Shown: positions 1 to 8,466, numbered from the stretch's first letter. The stretch: 64,000 nucleotides of DNA from Absicoccus intestinalis (GCF_033971885.1 NZ_JALBUS010000010.1:1-64000); one strand, 5' to 3'. Notes: generated by a model not told the origin, from the letters alone. Program-made: numbers and translations.

Positions 1-466
1 TCATCAAATAGAACGCATCACTGTTGGCTTGGAATTCATCTTCCAGGATGACCAGATCCTTGTTTCGAAATCCGGTGATCGAAGTGACCTGGGCTCCGGC
101 TTGATGAAAGGCTTTGGCCGTTGGCAGTGCAATGGCACAGCCTACGCCACCACCAATGATCGCTACTTTCTTATTTCCATCAATTTCACTTGGTTTGCCC
201 AAAGGACCCACGAAATCATGGATAAAGTCACCTTCTTCTTTCGTGTTTAGAAGCATAGTCATCCCACCCACGATCTGGAAGATGATCGAGACGGCTCCGG
301 TTGCAGGATCGGCATCTTCAATCGTAAACGGAATACGTTCGCTATCTTTGTCAACACGCAAAATGATGAATTGTCCAGCTTTTGCGTGTTTCGCAACAAA
401 AGGTGCTTCCACGACCAATTTGGTAACGGTAGGATTCAACACCTCTTTTTTTAGAATCTTATACAT
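1..466 (-). CDS. nfnA: NfnA-like ferredoxin-NADP reductase subunit alpha (C-terminus cut by window edge)
   Basis: The first 155 residues are present. They begin MYKILKKEVLNPTVTKLVVE and hold the FAD-binding beta-barrel with the RIPFTIED motif (flavin contact), followed by the NAD-binding GGGVGCAIALP loop. This matches the dihydroorotate dehydrogenase electron transfer/sulfide dehydrogenase beta family, whose best known member is the small subunit of NADH-dependent reduced ferredoxin:NADP oxidoreductase. The cysteines for its Fe-S cluster would lie beyond base 1. A GGAAAGGA ribosome site precedes the ATG at 466. The partner gltA-like NfnB subunit would be expected just to the left; without it PyrK or another family member cannot be excluded. 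Confidence 0.8.
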   Translation of the reverse strand, partial: MYKILKKEVLNPTVTKLVVEAPFVAKHAKAGQFIILRVDKDSERIPFTIEDADPATGAVSIIFQIVGGMTMLLNTKEEGDFIHDFVGPLGKPSEIDGNKKVAIIGGGVGCAIALPTAKAFHQAGAQVTSITGFRNKDLVILEDEFQANSDAFYLM

Positions 467-496
467 GATCATTTCCTTTCCCATACTTGATCTAAA

Positions 497-530
497 GAAA
501 AAGCCCCCGTGTATTTTGAAGGACTTTTTC
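497..530 (-). terminator. Probable terminator after sorE
   Basis: On the minus strand GAAAAAGTCC pairs with GGGGGCTTTTTC around a 12-base loop, with one mismatch, and runs into a T-rich end. It lies between the sorE stop and the nfnA start and would end the sor operon. Confidence 0.5.
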
Positions 531-543
531 AAAGAGAAGAATA

Positions 544-1779
544 TTAATCAATATCTGGCATATGGCTGAGTACATAGTCTTCGGCCTGTTTTGACCAAAC
601 ACCCTTTGTTTTGGCAAGGATCTGCCCTAATTCACTGGAAGCGGAAACATCCGATAAAGCGGTAAGATCCATCTTTTTATGGGTATAGATTACTTTCTTA
701 GCCCCACCAATTTCCTTTTGATGTTCCGTTGTATAAGCAGCTTGATTCAATCCCAGAACGTGAGTCACGATCATGGATGGGTCTAACGTTCCATCTTCAA
801 TCAAACGAACAGCTTTTCGCATATCATCGGCTGTTCCCCCTGAAATTCCCATATAGTGTGTCCGAGAATAATGGATGTCATAAAAATTAATTTCCGCCAT
901 AAAGTTTTTATCTTGTGGTCCCGCAAAGAAGTCAATGCACGCATCATCAGCCGCCAATATGGAAGCTTCACTTACCGCGGATTTTCGAGCCGACATCACT
1001 AGGATATCATCATAGCCTTGACCATCGACAACTTCTTGAAGCAAGCTTACTTCATCATCTACACCTTTAGTATTCAAATAAGTGACTTCCACCCCATTTT
1101 GGCTTGGCAAAAACGATTGTGCTCGATCCAATTTATCCTGATGATGATCGGTGATCACAATGTGTTTGGGTTTCTTTTCACCATGTAGCGCATAATCAAT
1201 CGCTAACATGCCCATGGGCCCCGTTCCTCCTAAGATCAATAGGTTCCCACCTTTTTTTAAACCCATTTCATGTGTATGTGTACCTAAAGGAATATGATAT
1301 TGTGAATCAATCGCACCAATTACACACGATAAGGGTTCAACCAATGAACCTGCAAAGAAGGTCTCTCCACGATAAGGAATCAAGCAATCCGCACGCATAA
1401 CATCATCTGAAATGATGCAATAGGTCGCATCTCCTCCCATATCATGATAGGAATAACCTGGACAACTATAAGGTTTATCTTCCAACAAGAGGTTCGCTTG
1501 GATCACAAACTTTTCCCCTTTTTGGTATTTATGTGACCATTTGGCTCCCACATCCATAATGATTCCACAAAATTCATGGCCAATGATGACCGGATTGTTT
1601 TTTAAATCATTCGGTGCTTTTTTATGGTCTTCACCTTGATTGACCAGTTTCAAAGTAGACATGCATACGCTATCGGTAATGACTTTTGCCAAGATCTCAT
1701 TTTCTTGCATCTCTGGCAATTCAAATTCTTCTAAGCGTAAATCATGTTTACCATACAAACGAACGGCAAATGTTTTCAT
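544..1779 (-). CDS. sorE: L-sorbose-1-phosphate reductase (zinc-type dehydrogenase)
   Basis: A 411-residue medium-chain dehydrogenase-like protein. The N-terminal catalytic domain has a likely zinc-binding Cys in DSVCMST and the GHEFCG motif; the Rossmann domain carries ILGGTGPMG. In the sorbose pathway it reduces L-sorbose 1-phosphate to D-glucitol 6-phosphate in the cytoplasm. It is the last gene of a seven-gene set whose order matches Klebsiella sorCDFBAME, which is the main reason for choosing SorE over other zinc dehydrogenases. The start at 1779 follows AGAAGGAAGAATC. The substrate itself cannot be read from sequence; a different ketohexose phosphate is possible. Confidence 0.85.
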   Translation of the reverse strand: MKTFAVRLYGKHDLRLEEFELPEMQENEILAKVITDSVCMSTLKLVNQGEDHKKAPNDLKNNPVIIGHEFCGIIMDVGAKWSHKYQKGEKFVIQANLLLEDKPYSCPGYSYHDMGGDATYCIISDDVMRADCLIPYRGETFFAGSLVEPLSCVIGAIDSQYHIPLGTHTHEMGLKKGGNLLILGGTGPMGMLAIDYALHGEKKPKHIVITDHHQDKLDRAQSFLPSQNGVEVTYLNTKGVDDEVSLLQEVVDGQGYDDILVMSARKSAVSEASILAADDACIDFFAGPQDKNFMAEINFYDIHYSRTHYMGISGGTADDMRKAVRLIEDGTLDPSMIVTHVLGLNQAAYTTEHQKEIGGAKKVIYTHKKMDLTALSDVSASSELGQILAKTKGVWSKQAEDYVLSHMPDID

Positions 1780-1792
1780 ATGATTCTTCCTT

Positions 1793-2626
1793 CTACGCTA
1801 AGATACCCAATCCATAACCGACGATTCCGACAGCAAACAAGGCAAAGATCAATACGATTGGATTGACTTTCTTCTTTAACAATTTCATCATCAAAAAGGT
1901 CAATCCTAAAGCCAGTAAACCAGGACACAATTGATCTAAGATATCTTGGACTGTAGTAATGGTTGTTTTCCCATTGGCAACGGTTTTGGATACCACAAGT
2001 GGAACATTGATACTGGTCCATTTCGTAACCAAGACCCCCATGACAAACAAGCCTAAAATAGTAGCGCCTTCGGTCAATTTTGGCAATAAGTTACCGGATA
2101 AATCATGTACAATATCCAACCCTTTTTCAAAACCATATTTTAAACCATACCATTTCAAAGCCAAACGAACAGCATTGAAAGCAACAAAGAACAAGATGGG
2201 ACCAGCCACACTGCCATTTACGGCCATGGATGCACCAATAGCTGCCGTGATAGGTCGTAATGTACCCCAGATCAATGGATCACCCACTCCACATAGAGGA
2301 CCCATTAAGCCAATTTTCAAGGAGTTGATCGTTCCCTCATCAATCGGTTCACCTTCGGCTTTGGCTTCTTCCATAGCCATTGTCACACCGACGACAGGAC
2401 CACAAACAGCTGGAGTTACATTGAAGAATGTCAAGTTACGTTTTAAAGCTGCCACTTGATCTTCTTTTTTATGATAAACACGCTTGATCGTAGGAATCAT
2501 ATCAACACAGAATGCCAATGCGTGAATACGTTCGTAGTTAAAAGATGCTTGTTGAAAATTTTCAAAAAAGAATGTCTGCATCATATCTTTTTTAGTGATT
2601 TGAGTTTGTCTTTTTTCTTCAGCCAT
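1793..2626 (-). CDS. sorM: PTS mannose/sorbose-class permease subunit IID
   Basis: A 277-residue EIID of the mannose class: a long amphipathic N-terminus (FFFENFQQASFNYERIHALAF), the conserved GLMGPLCGVGDPLIWGT segment, and C-terminal membrane helices ending in a short basic tail. With IIC it forms the membrane channel that moves and phosphorylates the sugar. It lies 12 bases after sorA and 13 bases before sorE, so it is cotranscribed. EIID is found only in mannose-class systems, so the class is certain; sorbose specificity rests on the neighbours. Confidence 0.93.
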   Translation of the reverse strand: MAEEKRQTQITKKDMMQTFFFENFQQASFNYERIHALAFCVDMIPTIKRVYHKKEDQVAALKRNLTFFNVTPAVCGPVVGVTMAMEEAKAEGEPIDEGTINSLKIGLMGPLCGVGDPLIWGTLRPITAAIGASMAVNGSVAGPILFFVAFNAVRLALKWYGLKYGFEKGLDIVHDLSGNLLPKLTEGATILGLFVMGVLVTKWTSINVPLVVSKTVANGKTTITTVQDILDQLCPGLLALGLTFLMMKLLKKKVNPIVLIFALFAVGIVGYGLGILA

Positions 2627-2638
2627 GTGTTTTTCCTC

Positions 2639-3445
2639 CTAATCTTCCAATTCATCGTCTAGTTCATCATCGTTTGCTGAAGCGGTTGCCACTGCAACCG
2701 TTTGTTTGGTGAATTTAGGATCCAATTCGACATAAACAATGGCTAAGATCAAACCAATGATACCGAATGACAATAAACTGAAATCTAAATAACCACCACA
2801 TACAAAACCTAAGAAGAAGAAAGGCATCAAGTATTTGATTTCCATCATGTTCAATACCATCGCATATCCAACTACGACGATCATGCCACCTGCAACACTT
2901 AAACCACCGGTTACCACATCAGGAATAGCCGCTAACATATGTTGAACCATGGTTGGGCTAACAGCCGCTGCAACAATGGTCGATGGAATCGCAACACGCA
3001 ACGCTTGTACAAATAGAGCACTAAAATGTAACGCAATAATTTTATTGAAATTCGCATCTTCAGCGGCTTTATCTGCAGCATGTTGGAAGGCAACCGTAAT
3101 GGTACGAGCGAAGACAGTCAATACTTGACCAGCTGCAGCAACGGGCAACGCAATCGCTATTCCTTCCTGGATGCCTTGTTGGCCAACAATAACTAAAATA
3201 GTCGAGATTACACTGGCTAATGCTGAATCAGGGGATTGAGCGGCTCCAATGTTCATCCAACCTAACGCGATCAATTCCAAAGTTCCTCCAAGAATAATGC
3301 CTTTGGTTGGATCACCTAAGATCAAGCCAACAACGGTACATGCAATCAAAGGACGATGCGTCTGGAATTCATCCAATACACTTCCTGCCCCACAGATACA
3401 TGACCAAATAAAGATTAAAATAATTTGTATTGTACTGATTGTCAT
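2639..3445 (-). CDS. sorA: PTS mannose/sorbose-class permease subunit IIC
   Basis: A 268-residue hydrophobic protein with the EIIC signature RPLIACTVVGLILGDPTKGI near residue 30, GGTLELIALGWMNIGAA after it, and about seven predicted membrane segments. It forms the sugar translocation unit together with the downstream IID. The C-terminus is acidic (NDDELDDELED). The start at 3445 follows an AAAGGATAACAT ribosome site. It sits between IIB and IID in the standard sorbose gene order. Confidence 0.93.
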   Translation of the reverse strand: MTISTIQIILIFIWSCICGAGSVLDEFQTHRPLIACTVVGLILGDPTKGIILGGTLELIALGWMNIGAAQSPDSALASVISTILVIVGQQGIQEGIAIALPVAAAGQVLTVFARTITVAFQHAADKAAEDANFNKIIALHFSALFVQALRVAIPSTIVAAAVSPTMVQHMLAAIPDVVTGGLSVAGGMIVVVGYAMVLNMMEIKYLMPFFFLGFVCGGYLDFSLLSFGIIGLILAIVYVELDPKFTKQTVAVATASANDDELDDELED

Positions 3446-3460
3446 ATGTTATCCTTTCTA

Positions 3461-3949
3461 TTAAAATCCGGCTTTCTTCATAGCCGCTTCAAAATCTCCT
3501 TTTGGATCGGAAGCGACACAACGCAAATCATAAGCTACTCCCAATTCTTTCAATTTCTTGAAAGCTGCAATGTCTTCTGGCGTACAAGAAATTGCTTTGG
3601 TGATTTGCGTACGCCCTTCTTTAAACTGCATGCCTCCAATATTGATGGTTTTGATGGGTACGCCTCCTTCCACCATTTCCAAGACCTCTTCGGGATTCGT
3701 AAATAGAAAGAAGACCGTATCATCTGCATATTTAGGATTGTTGTAGACACGAATGGCCTTAGGTGCATCCACTACATTGACTTTGATTCCCGGAGGGGCA
3801 GCCTGACGCACTAACGTTTTACGAATTTGATCGTTACTGACTTCTTTACTGACAATGATGATTCGTTCGGCACCAGCCTCTTTTGACCAAACCGTTGCCA
3901 CTTGACCATGGATCAAGCGATCATCAATTCTTGCTAATCGAATCTGCAT
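3461..3949 (-). CDS. sorB: PTS mannose/sorbose-class subunit IIB
   Basis: A 162-residue cytoplasmic EIIB. The active-site histidine is His14 in RIDDRLIHGQV, which takes the phosphate from IIA and passes it to the sugar. Its ATG overlaps the stop codon of the IIA gene by one base (TAATG), so the two are translationally coupled. The conserved C-terminal lysine/aspartate-rich region and the length are normal for the family. Confidence 0.95.
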   Translation of the reverse strand: MQIRLARIDDRLIHGQVATVWSKEAGAERIIIVSKEVSNDQIRKTLVRQAAPPGIKVNVVDAPKAIRVYNNPKYADDTVFFLFTNPEEVLEMVEGGVPIKTINIGGMQFKEGRTQITKAISCTPEDIAAFKKLKELGVAYDLRCVASDPKGDFEAAMKKAGF

Positions 3950-4368
3950 TATAATTCCTCCTCTTGTTCAATCGCAGATAGTTCGAAGGTTCGAATCGTA
4001 TCTTTTCCGACGTCTAATATATGAGCAACTATGGCATCTGCATTGGCATTTTCACGCATGGTGGCTATTTCCAAAACAATTGGTAAGGACATCCCCGATA
4101 AGATTCGAATTTCTTTATCACTATGTTTCATCGCATAGGCACAACTGGCATTGTAGGGTGTACCTGAGAAAATATCGGTTAGGATCAACACCGAATCGGC
4201 ATTGATCGTCGCAACCGTTTCCCCTAATTTTTCAACCACAGTATCCAAACCCTCACCGACTAAGAATTCAATGGGATGAAAATCTGGTAATTCTCCAAAG
4301 ATCATTTCACCCGAAGCTTTCATAGCTGTAGCCAACTTGCCATGGGCCAACAAAATTACATCGGTCAT
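3949..4368 (-). CDS. sorF: PTS mannose/sorbose-class subunit IIA
   Basis: A 139-residue free-standing EIIA of the mannose class. His9 in ILLAHGKLA is the phospho-acceptor from HPr; the TDIFSGTPYNASC segment is typical of the fold. In many bacteria IIA and IIB are fused (ManX), but here they are separate genes, as in the sorbose and levan systems. A GAGG ribosome site for it lies inside the end of sorD, three bases upstream. Confidence 0.94.
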   Translation of the reverse strand: MTDVILLAHGKLATAMKASGEMIFGELPDFHPIEFLVGEGLDTVVEKLGETVATINADSVLILTDIFSGTPYNASCAYAMKHSDKEIRILSGMSLPIVLEIATMRENANADAIVAHILDVGKDTIRTFELSAIEQEEEL

Positions 4369-4371
4369 GGT

Positions 4372-5163
4372 CTAACCTCGACTTTTTCCACCAGAAATAT
4401 TGTATGTTGTTCCCGTAATATAACTTGCTTCATCGGAAACTAAGAATGTAACCAAATTACCGACTTCATCTAATTTGCCATCGCGGCCCAATGGGACTTG
4501 TTTGCTATAATCGGTGGATAACTCTTCTGGTTTAACACCACGTGTATACGCTAAGGCTTCATTGTAAGCAGGCGTACGAAGTCCCGTTGCTTCCATGATG
4601 CCAGGAGCTACCGCTACAACACGCACATTGTATTTTCCTAATTCTTTAGCCCAAGAACGAGTAAAACTATCACAGGCCCCTTTGGTAGCAGAATAAGCAC
4701 TTTGTCCTTGACTTCCTTCTTTACCCGATTCACTGGACATATTCACAATGACACCCTGTTTTTGCGGAATCAATTGACGAGCAACTGCTTGAGCGCAAAG
4801 GAACAAGCCTTTCACATTGACCGCAAACATTTGATCCAATGTCTTTAAATCCAACTCATATTCTGGATGTTCACCCTTTACATCGACCAATAATCTTGGC
4901 TTGTTGATACCAGCATTATTGACCAAGCCATCTACTTTGCCATAGGTATCCACAACAGTTTGAACCATGGCTTGTACACTATTCGGATCCGTAACGTTGC
5001 ATTGCACACACAAGGCACCCTCTTGCTGATCTTCGGTTGTGACATTTAGATCCGCTACGACCGGTCGTGCATTGGCTTCCATTAGTTTTTGGACAACATG
5101 TTTTCCAATACCTGAAGCACCGCCCGTTACAATAATGACTTTCTTGTTTAAATCAAAACTCAT
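4372..5163 (-). CDS. sorD: Glucitol-6-phosphate 2-dehydrogenase (short-chain dehydrogenase)
   Basis: A 263-residue classical SDR: the TGGASGIG dinucleotide loop, the NNAG motif, catalytic Ser in NMSSESG and YSATKGA (Tyr-x3-Lys). It would oxidise D-glucitol 6-phosphate, made by SorE, to fructose 6-phosphate. I place the start at the ATG at 5163, because AAGGAG lies eight bases before it; a GTG 18 bases upstream would put the ribosome site inside the gene. It is the first structural gene of the sor operon. SDR substrate specificity is inferred from the operon. Confidence 0.88.
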   Translation of the reverse strand: MSFDLNKKVIIVTGGASGIGKHVVQKLMEANARPVVADLNVTTEDQQEGALCVQCNVTDPNSVQAMVQTVVDTYGKVDGLVNNAGINKPRLLVDVKGEHPEYELDLKTLDQMFAVNVKGLFLCAQAVARQLIPQKQGVIVNMSSESGKEGSQGQSAYSATKGACDSFTRSWAKELGKYNVRVVAVAPGIMEATGLRTPAYNEALAYTRGVKPEELSTDYSKQVPLGRDGKLDEVGNLVTFLVSDEASYITGTTYNISGGKSRG

Positions 5164-5177
5164 AACTCCACGCTCCT

Positions 5178-5212
5178 TCACAATTGTGATTTATTATAAT
5201 CACAATTTTTAA
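5178..5212 (-). promoter_or_regulatory. Downstream SorC-type operator pair
   Basis: Two similar 13-base sites, TCACAATTGTGAT at 5178-5190 and TCACAATTTTTAA at 5200-5212, start 22 bases apart, about two helical turns. The first contains a perfect 12-bp palindrome, and ATTGTGAT/ATCACAAT form an inverted repeat over 5183-5206. They lie just downstream of the predicted sor transcription start, a position for repression. Confidence 0.65.
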
Positions 5213-5219
5213 CAACACC

Positions 5220-5248
5220 ATAGTAACCGCTTCCACAAGGAAAGTCAA
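5220..5248 (-). promoter_or_regulatory. sor operon promoter with cre-like box
   Basis: Minus-strand TTGACT (5243-5248) and TACTAT (5220-5225) are separated by 17 bases. The segment TGGAAGCGGTTACT (5222-5235) matches the CcpA cre consensus TGWAANCGNTNWCA at 12 of 14 positions and overlaps the -10 box, so catabolite repression is plausible. Confidence 0.75.
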
Positions 5249-5257
5249 CAAAAAATA

Positions 5258-5292
5258 TCACATTTTTGATTTTCTAATCTCACATTTGTTAT
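5258..5292 (-). promoter_or_regulatory. Upstream SorC-type operator pair
   Basis: TCACATTTTTGAT at 5258-5270 and TCACATTTGTTAT at 5280-5292 repeat the motif and the 22-base spacing of the downstream pair, exactly 80 bases away. They lie upstream of the -35 box, where an activator would bind. Confidence 0.6.
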
Positions 5293-5301
5293 AGAACGCA
5301 T

Positions 5302-5333
5302 AAAAAAAAAAGAATGAAGATCAATCTTCATTC
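5302..5333 (-). terminator. Terminator after sorC
   Basis: GAATGAAGA (5312-5320) pairs perfectly with TCTTCATTC (5325-5333) around a four-base loop, followed on the minus strand by a run of T. It overlaps the sorC stop codon. Confidence 0.9.
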
Positions 5334-6271
5334 AATAATTCTCGGGCCGTATCTTGTGTTGTGACCAATACATTGACATAACCACCTCGTATCGCGCCAA
5401 TAATAGCTGGCACCTTATCTCGACTTTCGGCAATTCCAATTTTGTATCTTACCCGTTTTAGATCCGTCGTATCAATGCCAATGATTCGTGAATCCAATTC
5501 ACTTTCGATATGGTGCCCTTGTGCATCATAGAACCGGGAGACCACATCACCCACAACCTTATTTTCTGTCACAAACTGGAACACATCCTGCCCATAGAAA
5601 TCTTTCCATCGATCACTTTCTTTCATGGTGGGTGAGCCAATTCCCAAAACCGCAATATTCAAATTGCGCCAATAATGGATCAACGATTGATTAAAACTAT
5701 TATCCAACAATGCTTTTTTCAGTTCCAACGTTTCAGGAATAGCTGGTGCATCAATCAACAAAGCTTTTCCATGCAACGCCAGAGAGGCTTGATACGTGAT
5801 CGTATTGACATGATATTTGCTGACCACACGTCCTGAAGGACCACCAACGATAGGCACACATGTAATGTTCCGTTTTTCAATACCCGATATGGATTGAGCA
5901 AATGCTGCCATGGCCGATCCCCAAGAAAAGCCAATGATCATATCATCCTCTACAATTTCTTTTAAATACGAATTCGCTGCTTTTCCCAAATCCATCAATA
6001 CCTTTTCATCATTCACATTTCCCGAAGTAGTCACCACAATAGCTTTATCCAAACCAAATTTATTGACCAATTCTTCTTCATACGAATACGTTCCTGCTTG
6101 AAAAGGATCAATAGTAATTTTCACGATACCTTTTTCACGACTCAATTTCAATAAACGTGAAATCGTTGATCGATGAATTTGTAAAGCCCGAGAAATTTCG
6201 CTTTGTGTCTTGTTTTCGAGATAATACATCTCCGCTATTTTCACTAATTGTTTTTGTTCATCTTTTGTCAT
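5321..6271 (-). CDS. sorC: SorC/DeoR-family sugar-responsive transcription regulator
   Basis: A 316-residue regulator: a helix-turn-helix at residues 22-50 (TQSEISRALQIHRSTISRLL) and a sugar-phosphate-binding domain with the GFSWGSAMAAFAQSISG motif typical of SorC proteins. It sits directly upstream of the sor structural genes in the same orientation but has its own terminator, so the structural operon starts from a separate promoter. In Klebsiella SorC acts both as repressor and, with L-sorbose, as activator; the two operator pairs flanking the promoter here fit that behaviour. Its ATG overlaps the stop of the DUF434 gene by four bases. Confidence 0.88.
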   Translation of the reverse strand: MTKDEQKQLVKIAEMYYLENKTQSEISRALQIHRSTISRLLKLSREKGIVKITIDPFQAGTYSYEEELVNKFGLDKAIVVTTSGNVNDEKVLMDLGKAANSYLKEIVEDDMIIGFSWGSAMAAFAQSISGIEKRNITCVPIVGGPSGRVVSKYHVNTITYQASLALHGKALLIDAPAIPETLELKKALLDNSFNQSLIHYWRNLNIAVLGIGSPTMKESDRWKDFYGQDVFQFVTENKVVGDVVSRFYDAQGHHIESELDSRIIGIDTTDLKRVRYKIGIAESRDKVPAIIGAIRGGYVNVLVTTQDTARELLNED

Positions 6272-6960
6272 TGATCGACTCCCGTAATATCATAAGCCAT
6301 GGAATGTTGTTTTTTCAAACACAAAGACACTAAATTGAACCAAGAAATACAAGCATCCAAAATAATCGAATCCGAAGTGACCACATTGGCTTTTTCATAA
6401 AGAATCAAGTCAACATGTTGAACAATTTGCACATCCACCAAAGGATCCACTTCATGAATCTTTGATTTGAGTCGTCCTGAATTAGAAACCGGTGCATCTA
6501 AAAGGATATGGATGGTTCCAGGATGATAGGCATATACCATTTCTAACAATAAAGCAACGGCTTGTTTGGTTTGTGGAATGATTCGATAGTTGCCACGCAA
6601 AGAGGCTAAATCCCGAACAACTCCATCCATTCCCAAAAATAGAGGGGAATGGTTTAATAATACTTCTAAAGTAATGATTTGATTGAAACCATCGATCCAA
6701 ACATCTTGTGCTTGAAAATCAAAAATTTCTTTCCTTTTTCTTTCTGCCAATTGTTTTTGCGTTGCCACACTACGCACAATTGCCAAACGCTGTCTTTCTG
6801 GCAAACAATAATGATTGCCCACAAAAGTAGATGCTTGCTTCCGATCATAGCCTGCATTGATCAAATAACAGACATCTTGCATAGCCTTAGACAATATAGA
6901 CATCGCATCATCACAAAAGTTTTTTTCATCTTCGACTACAAACCCTCTTCTAGCTTGCAT
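6268..6960 (-). CDS. DUF434/DUF5616 protein of unknown function
   Basis: A 230-residue soluble protein. The N-terminus has the RRGFVVEDEKNF stretch characteristic of DUF434, followed by a region like DUF5616 with GFNQIITLEVLLN, FLGMDGVVRDL and ILLDAPVSNSGRL; several conserved Asp residues suggest a nuclease-like or nucleotide-binding fold, but no function is established. I choose the ATG at 6960 because GGGAG lies seven bases upstream. It overlaps the protease gene by 11 bases and sorC by four, so the three form one operon. Confidence 0.7.
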   Translation of the reverse strand: MQARRGFVVEDEKNFCDDAMSILSKAMQDVCYLINAGYDRKQASTFVGNHYCLPERQRLAIVRSVATQKQLAERKRKEIFDFQAQDVWIDGFNQIITLEVLLNHSPLFLGMDGVVRDLASLRGNYRIIPQTKQAVALLLEMVYAYHPGTIHILLDAPVSNSGRLKSKIHEVDPLVDVQIVQHVDLILYEKANVVTSDSIILDACISWFNLVSLCLKKQHSMAYDITGVDQ

Positions 6961-8233
6961 GTTCATTCTCCCATGCTTGGATATAGGAAATGCGCTGATA
7001 CATGCCGGGATGATCATAATAGAAACGTTCAACGATGGGATGAGGGTTGACATCGATCAATTCATCACTCGATAGTTGCGTAAAGGTATCGATCAAAGCT
7101 TGTCCATATCCATGATCCACTGCATTTTTATCCGCTTCTTTTTCTTCTTTACAAGAGACAAAATTATGATAGAGCCCAGTCACAAAGGATACAGGAACAA
7201 AAACATAGGAAAAGACCATCAACGATAAAACATAATTGGTATGATCCAAACCAAAAGATCGATTGATCAGTGCATTCAGATCGACGATATATTGTGCATG
7301 CGGTATCAACCAGACAAAGAACAAAAAGACCAAGACTAAAAATGCATAATGCATATAGTTCCAAATATTTTTCTTATGTTTCAAATGACCAATCTCATGC
7401 AACAATACTGCTAATAATTCATCTTCACTATTTTCATTGATAAAATTATCCGCAATTCCAAATTCACGGATCCATAAAAACTTCAATAAGAATGCATTTT
7501 TATCATTAGATTTCTTGGATTCATCATAAATCTTGATATGACGTACTTTTTTCTTGGCTTCGGATGCATACGCTTCAATTTGAGAGCGCAACTCACCATC
7601 TTCCATTTCGGTAAAGGTATATTTCTTTCGCATCACCAACAAAGACAAGAAAGACATGGTGATCATCAAGATCAAATAAATGGCAACGATGATCAAACCA
7701 AAAAGAAAAGATTGCGAATACGATATCGAAAAATTGGATGTCCATCTTGAAAGATGTGTACACAAATAAATGAATAAACCACCTACCACCAGTGTCACGA
7801 AGGTTTCAAAGCCAAAATCCAAGATATGATCTTTGATCCATGATTTTCTGGATTGTTTATTTAAGCCATACTTTTCATCGATATGAAAGGTTTCATGATA
7901 TTCGACCGGAAGATCGATCAATTCTTGAATCAGCTCCATCACAAGATAGGTCAAAAAAGCACACACATATGGATTGGTCCCATCAAACCAAGTAAAGAAA
8001 GGGGACAAAATAAAGAAGATATTCAAAGCTAAGGTTCCCAATCGTACCCAAAAAGACATTTTGGCATATTCTTTCTTATAGGATAGAAACTGGGCATAAC
8101 GAGTGGGTGTATAAATATCAGAAACCACTTCGGGCAGTGGTTTATCCCTTTGTTTCCAAGTAAGATAAGATATCCATCTTTGCCAACCAAACGCAATGAC
8201 TAAAAACACGATCAATATCATTTTCAACAACAT
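6950..8233 (-). CDS. M48-family (Ste24-like) membrane metalloprotease
   Basis: A 427-residue integral membrane protein. The zinc motif HEIGH is at residues 279-283 and a downstream EEKEAD (Glu366 the likely third ligand) completes the M48 signature. The N-terminal half has about five membrane segments and the ELIDLPVEYHETFHIDEKYGLN stretch seen in CAAX prenyl protease 1 relatives. It probably cleaves membrane proteins at the cytoplasmic face; there is no known CAAX substrate in bacteria. The start at 8233 follows GGAG by eight bases. It is the first gene of the protease-DUF434-sorC operon. Confidence 0.88.
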   Translation of the reverse strand: MLLKMILIVFLVIAFGWQRWISYLTWKQRDKPLPEVVSDIYTPTRYAQFLSYKKEYAKMSFWVRLGTLALNIFFILSPFFTWFDGTNPYVCAFLTYLVMELIQELIDLPVEYHETFHIDEKYGLNKQSRKSWIKDHILDFGFETFVTLVVGGLFIYLCTHLSRWTSNFSISYSQSFLFGLIIVAIYLILMITMSFLSLLVMRKKYTFTEMEDGELRSQIEAYASEAKKKVRHIKIYDESKKSNDKNAFLLKFLWIREFGIADNFINENSEDELLAVLLHEIGHLKHKKNIWNYMHYAFLVLVFLFFVWLIPHAQYIVDLNALINRSFGLDHTNYVLSLMVFSYVFVPVSFVTGLYHNFVSCKEEKEADKNAVDHGYGQALIDTFTQLSSDELIDVNPHPIVERFYYDHPGMYQRISYIQAWENEHAS

Positions 8234-8387
8234 ATATAAATCTCCATTTTTCTAGGATACAACAGCACATGCAAGCATTAATTCTTTGTTCATTTTATAT
8301 AGATACTTATACATCAAAAATAAACATATAGATGTTTTTCAAAAAATAATGTTTGATTAACGCAAAAAAATGTATTAACATGTAGAA

Positions 8388-8431
8388 TTGTAATTGATGG
8401 CATATGGCTGCAACAAGCAGCCCAATTACAA
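8388..8431. repeat. Nested inverted repeat in a 233-base gap
   Basis: TTGTAATTG (8388-8396) and CAATTACAA (8423-8431) are perfect complements; inside them GCTGC and GCAGC form a second stem around AACAA. There is no T run on either side. It lies between the hxlR and protease genes; the rest of this gap is AT-rich with no gene that I can see. Confidence 0.5.
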
Positions 8432-8466
8432 AATGGATTTGTTCACAAATCATGAACAGATCCTTT

